A stretch of 36,368 nt of DNA, from NCBI GenBank assembly GCA_003056145.1, contig LSNL01000002.1, positions 1-36,368 of the forward strand. Reading direction: 5' to 3'. The first letter of the stretch is position 1. The number at the start of each line of letters is the position of its first letter. Below the pieces are notes generated by a model. That model saw only the letters and a list, made by a program, of their open reading frames with translations, searched no databases and was not told the DNA's origin. Below are positions 7,280 through 16,307 of this stretch, one piece after another. This stretch comes from Parcubacteria group bacterium M10-OD1-1. GTDB taxonomy: Bacteria > Patescibacteriota > Minisyncoccia > Moranbacterales > UBA2206. The position numbers and the translations under genes are program-made.

Positions 7280-9517
7280 ATGAAATTTACAACAATACTA
7301 CCTTTGCTAAGTACTTTTTTCGTTGCCTTTTTAGGTTGGATAGTTTTGATTAAGGCTAGAAAAAATAGAATTAGTTTCACTTTCGTCTTATTTTCGTTGA
7401 CAATATCAATTTGGATGTTTGGAACTTTTATGATGTTTTTAGAAAGAAGTAATATATCGGATATTATTTTTTGGGATAAATTTGTTTATATTGGTGTGAT
7501 TTATATCCCTGCTATAATGTATCATTTTGGATTAGCTTTAACTAAAAATAAAAAAACTATTTCAAAAAAAATTTTATTTTTTGGATACACACTTTCAACC
7601 TTCTTTTTAATTTTACTTCCGACAAAACTTTTTGTTAATGGAGTATTTATCTATAAAGGAGGAGCTCATACAAAAGCTCAATTATTTCACCATCTTTTTT
7701 TAGTTTATTTTGTATTTTTTATAATACTATGGTTTGTAACTGTATATAAATATTATAAGGTTAGTAGGTTATCTATAGAAAGAGAGAGAATAAAATATTA
7801 TTTTATATCATTCTTTATTTTAGCTTTTTTCGGATCACTTGGTTATCTTCCAGCTTATGGGATAGGAATATATCCATTTGAATATTTGGCAGGAGTTGTC
7901 TTTGTAACTATCTTATTTTACGCGATTGTTCGGCATCGCTTGATGGATATTAAATTAGTTTTACGAAAATCAACAGTTTTATTGTTGTCTTTGTTGACTA
8001 TTTTTATTCCTGCTTTTATGGCGATGACTTTTTTTGCATATCATATTGGTAATTTTTCAATCTGGCCTAATTTTTTTGTTCTAATGATAGGAGTTTTAAT
8101 TTACCCAATTGTTAGAAATTATTATTTTCAATTAGCTAATAAATATTTATTTTCCTCTCTTTATGATAGCGTTCAGGTTGTTTCAGAAGTTAGCAATGGT
8201 TTAAAGATGATTTTAGATGTGAATAAGACTTATCAGTTTATAAATGCAGTATTTACTAAAATATTTCATCTTAAATCTTTTTATATTTTTATAGCTGATA
8301 CTGAAGGGGAAAAATATGTAATTAAATATAAAAAAGGAGTTAAAATAAAAAAGCCAGACGTATTTCTACGAAATAGTTCTTTACAAAAATATTTTTTTCA
8401 AGGAGAGACAACTATTATAGTAGAAGAGCTGCAATCTAATTATTCTAATAAAGATGCTAAAGAGCTAGTTGACTTTTTGACCAAATTAGGTGTTGAAATA
8501 GTTGTTCCGTTAAATGTTAAAAACAAAAATATTGGGTTACTTGCTTTAGGGGCTAAAGAATCAGGTGATATGTATAATAGCGAAGATTTGCAAATTCTAG
8601 ATACGATTAGTGCTCAGCTCGGAGTATCTATTAACAATGCTCAATTATATACAGAAGTTAAGGATTTTAATGTTAAATTAAGAAAAGAAATTGTTCGAGC
8701 AACATCTAAATTACAGACAACCAATAACCGATTACAAATTATGGCTAATAGATTAGCTCAAGCTAACGATCAATTGAGAAAACTGGACAATGCTAAAACT
8801 GAATTTATTTCTATTGCTTCGCACCAGTTAAGAACTCCTTTAACTGCTGTTAAGGGTTTTGTCTCTTTGCTACTAGAAGGTTCTTATGGGAAACTTAGTA
8901 AAGAAATAAAAAGTACTTTAAATAAAGTTTATTTAAGTAATGAAAGACTTATTCAGTTAGTTGAAGATTTGTTAAATGTTTCGAAAATTGAGGCAGGTCG
9001 AATGGATTATCAATTTGAAAAGACTCAGCTGATAGATGTTTGCCGAGAGCTATTTGATACTTTTATCATTAGGGCTAAAGAAAGGCGATTGAAATTAGAG
9101 CTAAAGATTTCTTCTAAAAAAATTCCTGAAGTTATGACGGATAGAAATAAAATTAGAGAAGTCATTTCTAATTTAATTGATAATGCTATTAAGTATACTT
9201 TAAAAGGAGGTGTGATTGTAAAAATTACTTCTAGTAACAATAGGGTTCAAATAGCTATTATAGACACAGGAATTGGCGTTCCAGCGGAAGAAACTCCTTA
9301 TCTTTTTCAAAAATTCTCTCGGGGAAAAGATATTTCTCGACTTAATACTGGAGGAACAGGACTAGGATTACATGTGGGTAAAAAAATAATGGAAGCTTTA
9401 CACGGAAAAATTTGGCTGGAATCAGCTGGAACTAATAAGGGATCTACTTTTTTTATAGAAGTGCCTATTGAAATTCTAAAAATTAAAAATAATAAAAAAG
9501 ATAATAAAATTTATTGA
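7280..9517 (+). CDS. membrane sensor histidine kinase (7TM-GAF-HisKA-HATPase)
   Basis: A 745-aa sensor kinase. The first 285 residues hold about seven to eight hydrophobic segments, like the histidine-kinase N-terminal 7TM region. A GAF-like domain follows at about 300-455, then a coiled coil (about 455-505). The HisKA dimerisation helix has SIASHQLRTPLTAVKGF with phospho-acceptor H515. The ATPase domain has its N box NLIDNAIKYT (about 631-640), G1 DTGIGVP, F box LFQKFSRG and G2 GGTGLGLHVGKKI. All catalytic motifs are intact. It ends in TGA and is separated by only 6 bp from ispH, with a two-receiver response regulator after that, so kinase, ispH and regulator may be co-expressed; the regulator also has its own promoter. 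A TATAAT at 7220-7225 may serve as the -10. Signal unknown. Confidence 0.92.
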   Translation: MKFTTILPLLSTFFVAFLGWIVLIKARKNRISFTFVLFSLTISIWMFGTFMMFLERSNISDIIFWDKFVYIGVIYIPAIMYHFGLALTKNKKTISKKILFFGYTLSTFFLILLPTKLFVNGVFIYKGGAHTKAQLFHHLFLVYFVFFIILWFVTVYKYYKVSRLSIERERIKYYFISFFILAFFGSLGYLPAYGIGIYPFEYLAGVVFVTILFYAIVRHRLMDIKLVLRKSTVLLLSLLTIFIPAFMAMTFFAYHIGNFSIWPNFFVLMIGVLIYPIVRNYYFQLANKYLFSSLYDSVQVVSEVSNGLKMILDVNKTYQFINAVFTKIFHLKSFYIFIADTEGEKYVIKYKKGVKIKKPDVFLRNSSLQKYFFQGETTIIVEELQSNYSNKDAKELVDFLTKLGVEIVVPLNVKNKNIGLLALGAKESGDMYNSEDLQILDTISAQLGVSINNAQLYTEVKDFNVKLRKEIVRATSKLQTTNNRLQIMANRLAQANDQLRKLDNAKTEFISIASHQLRTPLTAVKGFVSLLLEGSYGKLSKEIKSTLNKVYLSNERLIQLVEDLLNVSKIEAGRMDYQFEKTQLIDVCRELFDTFIIRAKERRLKLELKISSKKIPEVMTDRNKIREVISNLIDNAIKYTLKGGVIVKITSSNNRVQIAIIDTGIGVPAEETPYLFQKFSRGKDISRLNTGGTGLGLHVGKKIMEALHGKIWLESAGTNKGSTFFIEVPIEILKIKNNKKDNKIY

Positions 9518-9523
9518 TAAATT

Positions 9524-10381
9524 ATGAATATTCATCTTAGCCAATACGCTGGTTTTTGCGACGGTGTTAAGAGAGCTTATGAAATGGTTAATTCATTAGA
9601 AATGGCTAAACTAAAAATGCCAATCTATATTTTAGGATCACTAGTCCATAACCAAGATGTTAATAAAAAAATAATTGCTAAAGGAGTTAAGCCTATCAGT
9701 CGGGAAGATTTTTTTAATTCTAAAATTGGGGAAATAGGAACACTTATTTTAACTGCTCATGGCGTAGGTCCAAGAATATATGCTTGGGCAAAAAAGAACC
9801 AGTTTGATTTAATTGATGCAACTTGTCCAAAAGTAATGAAAGCTCAAAGATTGGCTCAGGTATTTTCTAATCGTCAACAAACTATAGTTTTAGTAGGAGA
9901 TAAAGGACATAAGGAAGTAGAAGGTATTAGAGGTTGGGGCGGTCAAAAAGTAGTGATTATTTCTAACGAAGAAGATTTAAAAAATAGTAACTTTAAATTA
10001 GATGAGAAATTAACAGTTTTAGCTCAAACGACTCAAGATGAAAAATTTTTTAATCAAGTAGTGGAATTTTTACGTCAGAAATATTCTCAAGTAACTGCTT
10101 TAGAAACTATTTGTTATTCTACTCAAGAAAGACAACTAGAGATTAAAAAATTAGCGCAACAAAATGATTTAGTAGTTATAATTGGTTCAAAAACTAGTGC
10201 TAACTCTAATCGATTATTTGAAATTGCTCAAGATATTAATTCAAAAGCTTATTTTATTGAGAATGCTCAAGCAATAAAAAAGGAGTGGTTCAGTGGAGTA
10301 AAAAATGTTGCAATTACCGCTGGCGCTTCTACTCCTGAATGGGTGATTAAAAAAGTTTTAGAAAAAATAAAACAGCTATAA
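9524..10381 (+). CDS. ispH: 4-hydroxy-3-methylbut-2-enyl diphosphate reductase
   Basis: Terminal iron-sulfur enzyme of the non-mevalonate (MEP) isoprenoid pathway, reducing HMBPP to IPP and DMAPP. At 285 aa it is close to the usual bacterial length. The three cluster cysteines are present: C12 in AGFCDGVKRA, C101 in DATCPKV, C197 in ETICYSTQER. Substrate residues are also present: H42 in GSLVHNQDV, H79 in LTAHGV, H129 and E131 in GHKEVEG, the SANSNRL motif (225-231) and ITAGASTPEW (264-273). No other MEP gene is in the window. The ATG follows the sensor kinase stop by 6 bp, which implies translational coupling with a signalling gene and is an unusual partnership. No SD is needed or visible. 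Confidence 0.95.
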   Translation: MNIHLSQYAGFCDGVKRAYEMVNSLEMAKLKMPIYILGSLVHNQDVNKKIIAKGVKPISREDFFNSKIGEIGTLILTAHGVGPRIYAWAKKNQFDLIDATCPKVMKAQRLAQVFSNRQQTIVLVGDKGHKEVEGIRGWGGQKVVIISNEEDLKNSNFKLDEKLTVLAQTTQDEKFFNQVVEFLRQKYSQVTALETICYSTQERQLEIKKLAQQNDLVVIIGSKTSANSNRLFEIAQDINSKAYFIENAQAIKKEWFSGVKNVAITAGASTPEWVIKKVLEKIKQL

Positions 10382-10398
10382 TTTATTTAAAAAAAAAT

Positions 10399-10428
10399 TT
10401 GCTTTTTCTTTTTATCTAAGTGTATAAT
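10399..10428 (+). promoter_or_regulatory. promoter of the two-receiver regulator
   Basis: TTGCTT (10399-10404), an 18-base spacer, TATAAT (10423-10428), 32 bases before the ATG at 10460. Confidence 0.6.
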
Positions 10429-10459
10429 TGATTAGGCTAAATAAAGTTAAGAATATTTT

Positions 10460-11278
10460 ATGACAAAAATGATTATTGTAGAAGATGATTCTATGATTTC
10501 AGAAATCTATCAGAAAAAATTTTCAGAGGCTGGCTATGATGTGGCTATTGCCAATAACGGAGAGCAGGTATTGGGTATGATTAAAAAAGAGCCAGTGGAT
10601 ATAATTCTGCTAGATTTAATGATGCCAAAAATGGATGGTTTTGAAACAACAAAAGCTATCAGAAAAAATCCCGCTAATAAAAATCTCAAAATTTTAATTG
10701 TCAGTAATCTTAGTCAAAAGGAACAACAAGATGAAGTTATGAAATTAGGTGCTGATGGATTTATCGTGAAGGCTAACTATTCTCCGAGTCAATTAGTTAA
10801 AGAAGTCTCTCGTTTGATTGATCAAGAAAAAGAAGAGATTAAAAATGAAGCTAGAATTAATTCGGAAAATCAAACTAGTCAAGAAAATAAAGAGAATGAA
10901 ATTAAAAATCAAAAAAAAGTTTTACTTATTGAAGATGAGGATGTCTTCATTGAAATGTTTGGTAAGAAATTGAAACAGGAAGGTTATTATGTGGAGTCAG
11001 CTAATAGCGGGGAAGTGGGCTTAGAAAAAGCTTTACAGAAAAAATTTGACATTTTTATTTTAGACGTAATGATGCCAGTAATGACTGGAGAAGAAATAAT
11101 TGAGAATTTAAAATTAAATGAAAAAACTAAAAATGTTCCAATTATTATTTTAGCTTCTTCTCTAGATGATGAAATAGAGGAAAAAATTAGAGCTGAGGGA
11201 ATTAAGGATATTTTTATTAAAACTAAAATTATTCCTAGCGAATTAGCTAAAAAGGTAATTGATTTAATAGGAAAATAA
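10460..11278 (+). CDS. response regulator with two receiver domains
   Basis: A 272-aa protein made of two receiver domains joined by a polar Glu/Asn/Lys linker (about 123-152). Domain 1: acidic pair in IIVEDD (9-10), phospho-acceptor D52 in LLDLMMPKMDG, Lys in DGFIVKANY (K104). Domain 2: LLIEDED (from about 155), D202 in ILDVMMPVMTG, switch residue in ILASSLDD and K254 in DIFIKTK. Both domains keep all phosphorylation residues, but there is no DNA-binding or enzymatic output, so action by phosphorelay or protein-protein contact is likely. The gene lies two genes downstream of the sensor kinase, which probably phosphorylates it (inference from proximity). It has a good promoter of its own and is followed after 8 bp by aspS. 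Confidence 0.9.
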   Translation: MTKMIIVEDDSMISEIYQKKFSEAGYDVAIANNGEQVLGMIKKEPVDIILLDLMMPKMDGFETTKAIRKNPANKNLKILIVSNLSQKEQQDEVMKLGADGFIVKANYSPSQLVKEVSRLIDQEKEEIKNEARINSENQTSQENKENEIKNQKKVLLIEDEDVFIEMFGKKLKQEGYYVESANSGEVGLEKALQKKFDIFILDVMMPVMTGEEIIENLKLNEKTKNVPIIILASSLDDEIEEKIRAEGIKDIFIKTKIIPSELAKKVIDLIGK

Positions 11279-11286
11279 TAAATAAT

Positions 11287-12606
11287 ATGAAACGAACTTT
11301 AATCGTTAGGATTCCAGAATTAGTTGGAGAAAAAGTTAAAATTGCTGGCTGGATTAATGTCAGACGAGATCATGGGAAATTAATTTTTATTGATTTAAGA
11401 GATCGTTCAGGAGTAATTCAGATAGTTATAATTCCAGATAATGAAGAGGCTTATCAAAGAGCTAGAGAAGTTAGAGATGAATATGTTATTGAAGTAGAAG
11501 GCTTAGTTAAAAAAAGACCAGGTGGGCAATCTACAGAAAAGTTAGAAACTTCTAGCGTAGAAATAGAAGTGGAAAAGATGAAAATTATTTCTCGAGTGGA
11601 AGGTGAATTATCATTTGAGGTTTCATCTAAAAAATTAGATGTTAATATTCAGACACTTTTAGATAATAGAAATTTATCTCTGCGTAATAAAAGAGTGAAT
11701 GATATTTTTAAAATTTATTCTCAAATTTTAAAATCCTATAATGATGTAATGAGAGAGAATGATTTTTTGGAAATCAAGAGTCCTAAAATTCTTTCTACTG
11801 CTTCTGAGGGAGGTGCAAATTTTTTCAAAATGGAATATTTTCAAGGAGAGGCTTTTCTAGCTCAAAGCCCTCAATTTTATAAACAGGCTGGAGTTGGAGC
11901 TTTTGAGCGGGTGTTTGAAATTGGTACGGTTTTTCGAGCGGAACCGCATTTTACTACTCGTCATGTTAACGAATATACTAGCTTTGATGCAGAGATGGGT
12001 TTCATTGAAAGTTATGCTGATATAATGAAGCAGTTAACTCAAGTTATGAAAAGAATTATACGTGATATTCAAAAAAATTGCGCTTCAGAATTGGCTGAAT
12101 ATGAAAGTGAGTTGTTTGTTCCTGATGAATTTCCAAAAATAAAACTCACTGAAGCGTTGGAAATTTTAAAGAAAGAATTTGGCAAAGAGATGGAAGGAAT
12201 TGATATTGATCCAGAAGGGGAGAGACTGATTGGTGAATGGGCCAAAAAAACTTATAACTCAGATTTTATTTTTCTAACTCATTATCCTTCTAGCATCAGA
12301 CCTTTCTATACAATGCCAAGCGCCGATCCGCAATATACAGAAAGTTTTGATTTAATTTTTAAAGGCGTAGAAATTGCAACAGGCGGACAAAGAATTCACG
12401 ATTATAATCAATTAGTAGCTAGTATTCAAAGTCATGGTTTAAAGCTGGACGACTTTAAACATTATTTAGAAATTTTTAAATTAGGAATTCCTCCTCACGG
12501 CGGTTGGGGTCTAGGATCTGAGCGGATAGTGCAAAAAGTTTTAGGAATTAAAAATATAAAAGAGGTTATTCTTTTCCCAAGAGATGTTAAGCGACTTACT
12601 CCGTAA
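11287..12606 (+). CDS. aspS: aspartyl-tRNA synthetase, archaeal type
   Basis: Class IIb aminoacyl-tRNA synthetase attaching Asp to tRNA. At 439 aa it has the compact archaeal/eukaryotic architecture: an N-terminal OB-fold anticodon domain (about 1-105; IAGWINVRRDHGKLIFIDLR) and the catalytic core, with no bacterial GAD insertion (typical bacterial AspRS is about 590 aa). Landmarks are LAQSPQFYKQ, motif 2 around FEIGTVFRAEPHFTTRH (about 208-225), QRIHDYNQLV and motif 3 GGWGLGSERIV (about 405-415), ending LFPRDVKRLTP. The DYNQLV and PPHGGWG context separates it from asparaginyl enzymes. Archaeal-type enzymes in bacteria are often non-discriminating and charge tRNA-Asn too, paired with GatCAB; that is inference here. 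The start follows the regulator stop by 8 bp. Confidence 0.93.
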   Translation: MKRTLIVRIPELVGEKVKIAGWINVRRDHGKLIFIDLRDRSGVIQIVIIPDNEEAYQRAREVRDEYVIEVEGLVKKRPGGQSTEKLETSSVEIEVEKMKIISRVEGELSFEVSSKKLDVNIQTLLDNRNLSLRNKRVNDIFKIYSQILKSYNDVMRENDFLEIKSPKILSTASEGGANFFKMEYFQGEAFLAQSPQFYKQAGVGAFERVFEIGTVFRAEPHFTTRHVNEYTSFDAEMGFIESYADIMKQLTQVMKRIIRDIQKNCASELAEYESELFVPDEFPKIKLTEALEILKKEFGKEMEGIDIDPEGERLIGEWAKKTYNSDFIFLTHYPSSIRPFYTMPSADPQYTESFDLIFKGVEIATGGQRIHDYNQLVASIQSHGLKLDDFKHYLEIFKLGIPPHGGWGLGSERIVQKVLGIKNIKEVILFPRDVKRLTP

Positions 12607-12623
12607 AATTAAAATAAAAGAAG

Positions 12624-13844
12624 ATGGATATTCAAGATCAAGTTATCAGAGACATTTCTTTTCATGATGAAAAGCTTAATGCTAAAAAAATAAAATTGAT
12701 TGGGGCTATTTCCTTTTTAGTCGGCTTCGCCCAGGTGTTTTTTCTCTATATAATGTCGTCTTATTTTAAATTGATTTCTGGCATTCAAAATGTGGGGATT
12801 TTTTATTTTGTCGCTTATAGCTTAATTCTCTTAATTCTTTTAAATTTACATAAACTTGTTAAAAAAGTTGGAAAGTCTCATCTTTTTCATTTATCACTTT
12901 TTTTTAAAATTCTAACTATTCTATTTTTGCTTTTTCTTCCACCCAGTTGGGTTAATATTATTTTAGTTGGTTTATATATTATCTTAGGAAATATAGAATG
13001 GGTCAGTTTAGATATGATTCTAGAATCTTACTCTACTGACGCAATGTCAGGGAGAATTAGGGGAGGTTTTTTATCATTAATGAACTTAGGCGTTTTGATA
13101 GGACCTTTTCTTTCCACTTGGGTTTTGGAAAGAAAAAATTATCACGGTATTTTTATTTTATTATTAATTTTTAATGTCATTATTTTGTTTGTTGGGATTT
13201 TTGGCTTAAAAAAAGTTAATCATCGCTTTCGCGAAAAAGCTCAAATGAAAGATATTATAAAAAAAGTTATTCGTCGAACTAATATTAGAAAAATATTTTA
13301 TATTTCTTTCGTTTTGGAATTTTTTTATGCTTTAATGATTATTTATACGCCAATTTATTTAAGAAATTTAGGTCTTAGTTGGGAAAGTATTGGTGTAATT
13401 TTTACTATGATGCTTTTACCTTTTGTTTTTCTACAATATCCAGTGGGAGTTTTGGCTGATAGAAAACTAGGTGAAAAAGAAATTCTAATTGGTTCTATTG
13501 GGTTAATGGGCATTACGACAATAGTTATTTTTTTTATTGGCTCTACTAGCCTTATTCTTTGGTCAATAATTTTATTTCTAACTAGAGTAGGGGCGTCGTT
13601 AGTAGAAATACTAAGAGATTCTTATTTTTATAAAAGAATTGATGGACATAATATTGATTTGATTGATGTTTTTAGAGCGATGCGTCCAGTCGCTTATATT
13701 TTAGCTACTGCTTCTTCGGCTCTGGTTTTAGCTATTCTTCCTATGAAATTTATTTTTATTCTAGTTGGTTTGATAATTTTTTCAGCTTTGTATCCAGCTA
13801 TTGGATTAGTAGATAATCTTAGTGAGAAAGAACTAAAAAAATAA
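12624..13844 (+). CDS. MFS transporter
   Basis: A 406-aa polytopic membrane protein with about 12 hydrophobic segments in two halves split by a basic cytoplasmic loop (about 195-225, KVNHRFREKAQMKDIIKKVIRRT). A motif-A-like stretch sits after segment 8 (GVLADRKLGEKE, near 275-286), where major facilitator proteins carry a GxLaDrxGrr loop. Substrate cannot be told. Such MFS genes next to aspS, scpA and peptidoglycan genes are common in Parcubacteria (family knowledge). It starts 17 bp after aspS without SD and is probably in the same transcript. Hydrophobic genes of this AT content show extreme Phe/Ile/Leu use, as here. Confidence 0.8.
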   Translation: MDIQDQVIRDISFHDEKLNAKKIKLIGAISFLVGFAQVFFLYIMSSYFKLISGIQNVGIFYFVAYSLILLILLNLHKLVKKVGKSHLFHLSLFFKILTILFLLFLPPSWVNIILVGLYIILGNIEWVSLDMILESYSTDAMSGRIRGGFLSLMNLGVLIGPFLSTWVLERKNYHGIFILLLIFNVIILFVGIFGLKKVNHRFREKAQMKDIIKKVIRRTNIRKIFYISFVLEFFYALMIIYTPIYLRNLGLSWESIGVIFTMMLLPFVFLQYPVGVLADRKLGEKEILIGSIGLMGITTIVIFFIGSTSLILWSIILFLTRVGASLVEILRDSYFYKRIDGHNIDLIDVFRAMRPVAYILATASSALVLAILPMKFIFILVGLIIFSALYPAIGLVDNLSEKELKK

Positions 13845-13878
13845 GTTAATAAAGATAAACTATTATTAAATTGTAAGT

Positions 13879-13907
13879 TTGAATATTTTTCCTTGAAATG
13901 GTATGAT
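13879..13907 (+). promoter_or_regulatory. promoter of scpA
   Basis: TTGAAT (13879-13884), a 17-base spacer, TATGAT (13902-13907). It lies about 50 bases before the scpA ATG. Confidence 0.6.
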
Positions 13908-13956
13908 TGACTAGATAAGAAGCCTTAGAACAATATAAAACTTAGTTTATTTGAGA

Positions 13957-14661
13957 ATGTATAAAGTAAAACTGGAAAAATTTGAAGGACCGATGGAGCT
14001 TTTACTAGAGCTGATAGAAAAAGAAAAAATGAATATTACTGAATTGAGTTTGTCAAAAGTGGCAGATGAATATCTAGAATATATTAAAGATAACCACAAT
14101 ATTCACTTAGAGAATTTAGCTGAATTTTTATCTGTAGCTGCTAAACTTATTTTAATTAAGTCTAAAGCACTTTTGCCAATGCTCAAGTTTAGTGATGAGG
14201 AAGAAGAAGAAATAAAAGATTTAACTTATCAGTTAGAAGAATATAAAAAATTTAAAAAAGCTTCGTTGTTAATTGGAGAAATGGCTGAACGAGGATTAAT
14301 TAGCTACGCACGCGAAAGCTTTAGTGGAGTTAAAACAGTTTTTTATCCACCAGAGAATATCAACAGATTTGATTTAAAAAAATATTTTCAGCTAGTGATT
14401 AGTGAAATTCCTCAGTTAGAAAAACTAAAAGAGGAAGTTGTGGAAGAAGTAGTAACACTGGAAGAAAGAATAGTAGAATTGGAAAATAGTTTGCGTTCTA
14501 AGGCAGAAACTTCCTTTTCTACTTTGATAGCCAAGGCATCTACTAAAGTTGATGCCATTATATCCTTTTTAGCTATGTTAGAAATGATTAAACAAAGGAT
14601 AATAAAAGTGGAGCAGAAAGATTTATTTGAGGAGATCAAATTAACTGTTAAAAGAAATTAA
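13957..14661 (+). CDS. scpA: segregation and condensation protein A
   Basis: Kleisin subunit of the bacterial SMC condensin, which works with ScpB and SMC in chromosome segregation. 234 aa from the ATG at 13957 (MYKVKLEKFEGPMELLLELI). An in-frame TTG two codons upstream (13951) is less likely, because family members start right before the KLxxFEGPLDLLL block. The N-terminal SMC-neck-binding region has EFLSVAAKLILIKSKALLP (about 49-67). The middle is acidic and helical. The C-terminal winged helix (about 170-234) ends near MLEMIKQRIIKVEQKDLFEEI. It starts a compact run with scpB (12 bp gap), a carboxypeptidase and mraY. Confidence 0.93.
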   Translation: MYKVKLEKFEGPMELLLELIEKEKMNITELSLSKVADEYLEYIKDNHNIHLENLAEFLSVAAKLILIKSKALLPMLKFSDEEEEEIKDLTYQLEEYKKFKKASLLIGEMAERGLISYARESFSGVKTVFYPPENINRFDLKKYFQLVISEIPQLEKLKEEVVEEVVTLEERIVELENSLRSKAETSFSTLIAKASTKVDAIISFLAMLEMIKQRIIKVEQKDLFEEIKLTVKRN

Positions 14662-14673
14662 TTAAATTTTATT

Positions 14674-15219
14674 ATGGAAATTGGAAAATTAAAATCTATT
14701 CTGGAGAGTTTATTATTTGTTAGCGGAGAACCAATCAAAATAATTAAATTAGCTAAAATAATAGGAATTAAAGACATTGAAATTGAAACAGCTATTAATC
14801 AAATTCAAAAAGAAGACGCTGGAAATCGGGGAATGATTATTATCCGAAAGGAAGGTTTAGTCCAAATGGTAACTAATCCTCAAAATGCTAAAATTGCTAA
14901 GGAACTAGTGAAAGGCGAAATTCAATCTAGTTTAAGTAAGGCTTCGTTGGAAGTTTTATCAATTATAGCTTATCGAGGACCACTTTCTAGAATTGATGTT
15001 GAGGCGGTTAGAGGTGTTAACTGTAGCTTTACAATACGGGCTCTTTTAATGCGAGGACTGATTGAAAGAACGAGTAATCCCACCAATAATCGCTCCTATC
15101 TTTACAAAATATCTTTTGAATTTTTAAAAAAGTTAGGAATTGAAACAGTGGAAAAATTACCTGATTGGGAAAAACTTTCTCAAAATCCTCAGGTAGAAGA
15201 TTTAGTTGAAAATAAATAA
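14674..15219 (+). CDS. scpB: segregation and condensation protein B
   Basis: Partner of ScpA in the SMC-ScpAB complex: a 181-aa dimer-forming protein with two winged-helix domains. Family motifs: LKSILESLLFVSGEPI (5-20), the conserved LEVLSIIAYRGPLSRIDVEA block (about 92-111) and RGVNCSFTIRALLMRGLIE. The C-terminal tail (about 160-181) is short and polar, as in other small ScpB proteins. Twelve bp separate it from scpA, so the two are very probably co-translated. Confidence 0.93.
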   Translation: MEIGKLKSILESLLFVSGEPIKIIKLAKIIGIKDIEIETAINQIQKEDAGNRGMIIIRKEGLVQMVTNPQNAKIAKELVKGEIQSSLSKASLEVLSIIAYRGPLSRIDVEAVRGVNCSFTIRALLMRGLIERTSNPTNNRSYLYKISFEFLKKLGIETVEKLPDWEKLSQNPQVEDLVENK

Positions 15220-15240
15220 TTTTTAGATTTATTGTTAAAT

Positions 15241-16281
15241 ATGTTAAATATAATTTTGCTAATTCTGATTGCTCCTTTCTTACCAGTTTTTATGTATGGC
15301 AGTTTAAGTAGTGGTGCTAATCAGCCAACTACTAATAAAACTAGTCAAGTCTTAGGAGCTAGTCAGCAAAAACAAGAAATTTCTACTGGTGAAAAAAAAC
15401 AAGCTCAACCTTTTTCTACTCACAACTTTTTATCTTTTGATACAGCTTCTCATTCAGGATTTATGCCAATTAGGAAAGATAATTATTCGGATATTAAAAT
15501 TTGGGCTAGATCTTCAGTAGTTATTGACGTAGATAGCGGTACTCTTTTACATTATGATAATGGAAGAAAGAGGACTCAAATTGCTTCGTTAACTAAATTG
15601 ATGACTGCGACTTTAACTTTAGAGAAAGTTAAAAATTTAAATGAAACAGTTACTATTAGTAAGAGAGCTTTGCAAGTAGATGGCACGGTAGTTGGTTGTC
15701 CGACTAGTATTTTTTGTAACGATGAGAGATTGCATGTAGGAGAAAAAATTAGCGTTAGAAGTCTTTTGACGGCAATGCTTTTAGATAGTGCTAATGATGC
15801 TGCTACCCAATTAGGAATTTATATGGCTGGAACACCAGAAAAATTTGTTAAAATGATGAATGCTAAAGCTCGTTCGCTGGGGCTTCAAGATACGCATTTT
15901 TGTACTCCTTCAGGATTAGAAATTGACGGACATGCTTCAGAATGTTACTCTTCAGCTTACGACATTGCTAGAATTGCGGCTAATTCTTTAAAATATAAAC
16001 TAATTTGGCAGATAATGAGAACGAAAAAAGCTCAAGTTTCCTCACTAGATCATAAATATGTGCATAATTTAAAAAATACTGATAAGCTTTTAAGTCAGAT
16101 GCCTAATTGTATTGGTGGTAAAACTGGATTTACTCCTTTAGCTGGGCATTCTCTTTTATTAGGAGCGATTGATAAAACTAAAAAACATAGAATTATAGCG
16201 GTAATTTTAAATGATCCTAATCGATGGACCGATATGAAAAAATTAATCAGTTGGACTTTTGCTAATTATCGTTGGCAATAA
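15241..16281 (+). CDS. D-alanyl-D-alanine carboxypeptidase (S11 family)
   Basis: Penicillin-binding-type serine peptidase acting outside the membrane on peptidoglycan stem peptides. Numbered from the ATG at 15241 (346 aa; a TTG three codons upstream is possible but gives no better signal): hydrophobic signal or anchor 1-20, a Ser/Thr/Gln-rich linker (about 21-85), then the catalytic domain with S116-x-x-K119 (SLTKLMTA), S183-A-N185 (LLDSANDAA) and K294-T-G (GGKTGFTPLAGH). The three active-site motifs are complete. Five cysteines (153, 159, 221, 235, 290) could form disulfides. The C-terminal membrane-anchoring domain of classical PBP5-type enzymes is absent. It lies between scpB and mraY, matching a cell-wall role. 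Confidence 0.92.
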   Translation: MLNIILLILIAPFLPVFMYGSLSSGANQPTTNKTSQVLGASQQKQEISTGEKKQAQPFSTHNFLSFDTASHSGFMPIRKDNYSDIKIWARSSVVIDVDSGTLLHYDNGRKRTQIASLTKLMTATLTLEKVKNLNETVTISKRALQVDGTVVGCPTSIFCNDERLHVGEKISVRSLLTAMLLDSANDAATQLGIYMAGTPEKFVKMMNAKARSLGLQDTHFCTPSGLEIDGHASECYSSAYDIARIAANSLKYKLIWQIMRTKKAQVSSLDHKYVHNLKNTDKLLSQMPNCIGGKTGFTPLAGHSLLLGAIDKTKKHRIIAVILNDPNRWTDMKKLISWTFANYRWQ

Positions 16282-16307
16282 ATAGCAAAATTTAATTAAA
16301 AATTTTT

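Noticed and set aside
10389-10415. A-run followed by T-run after ispH as a terminator
   Set aside because: The stem would be almost only A-T pairs and the region overlaps the promoter of the next gene, so a terminator cannot be claimed.
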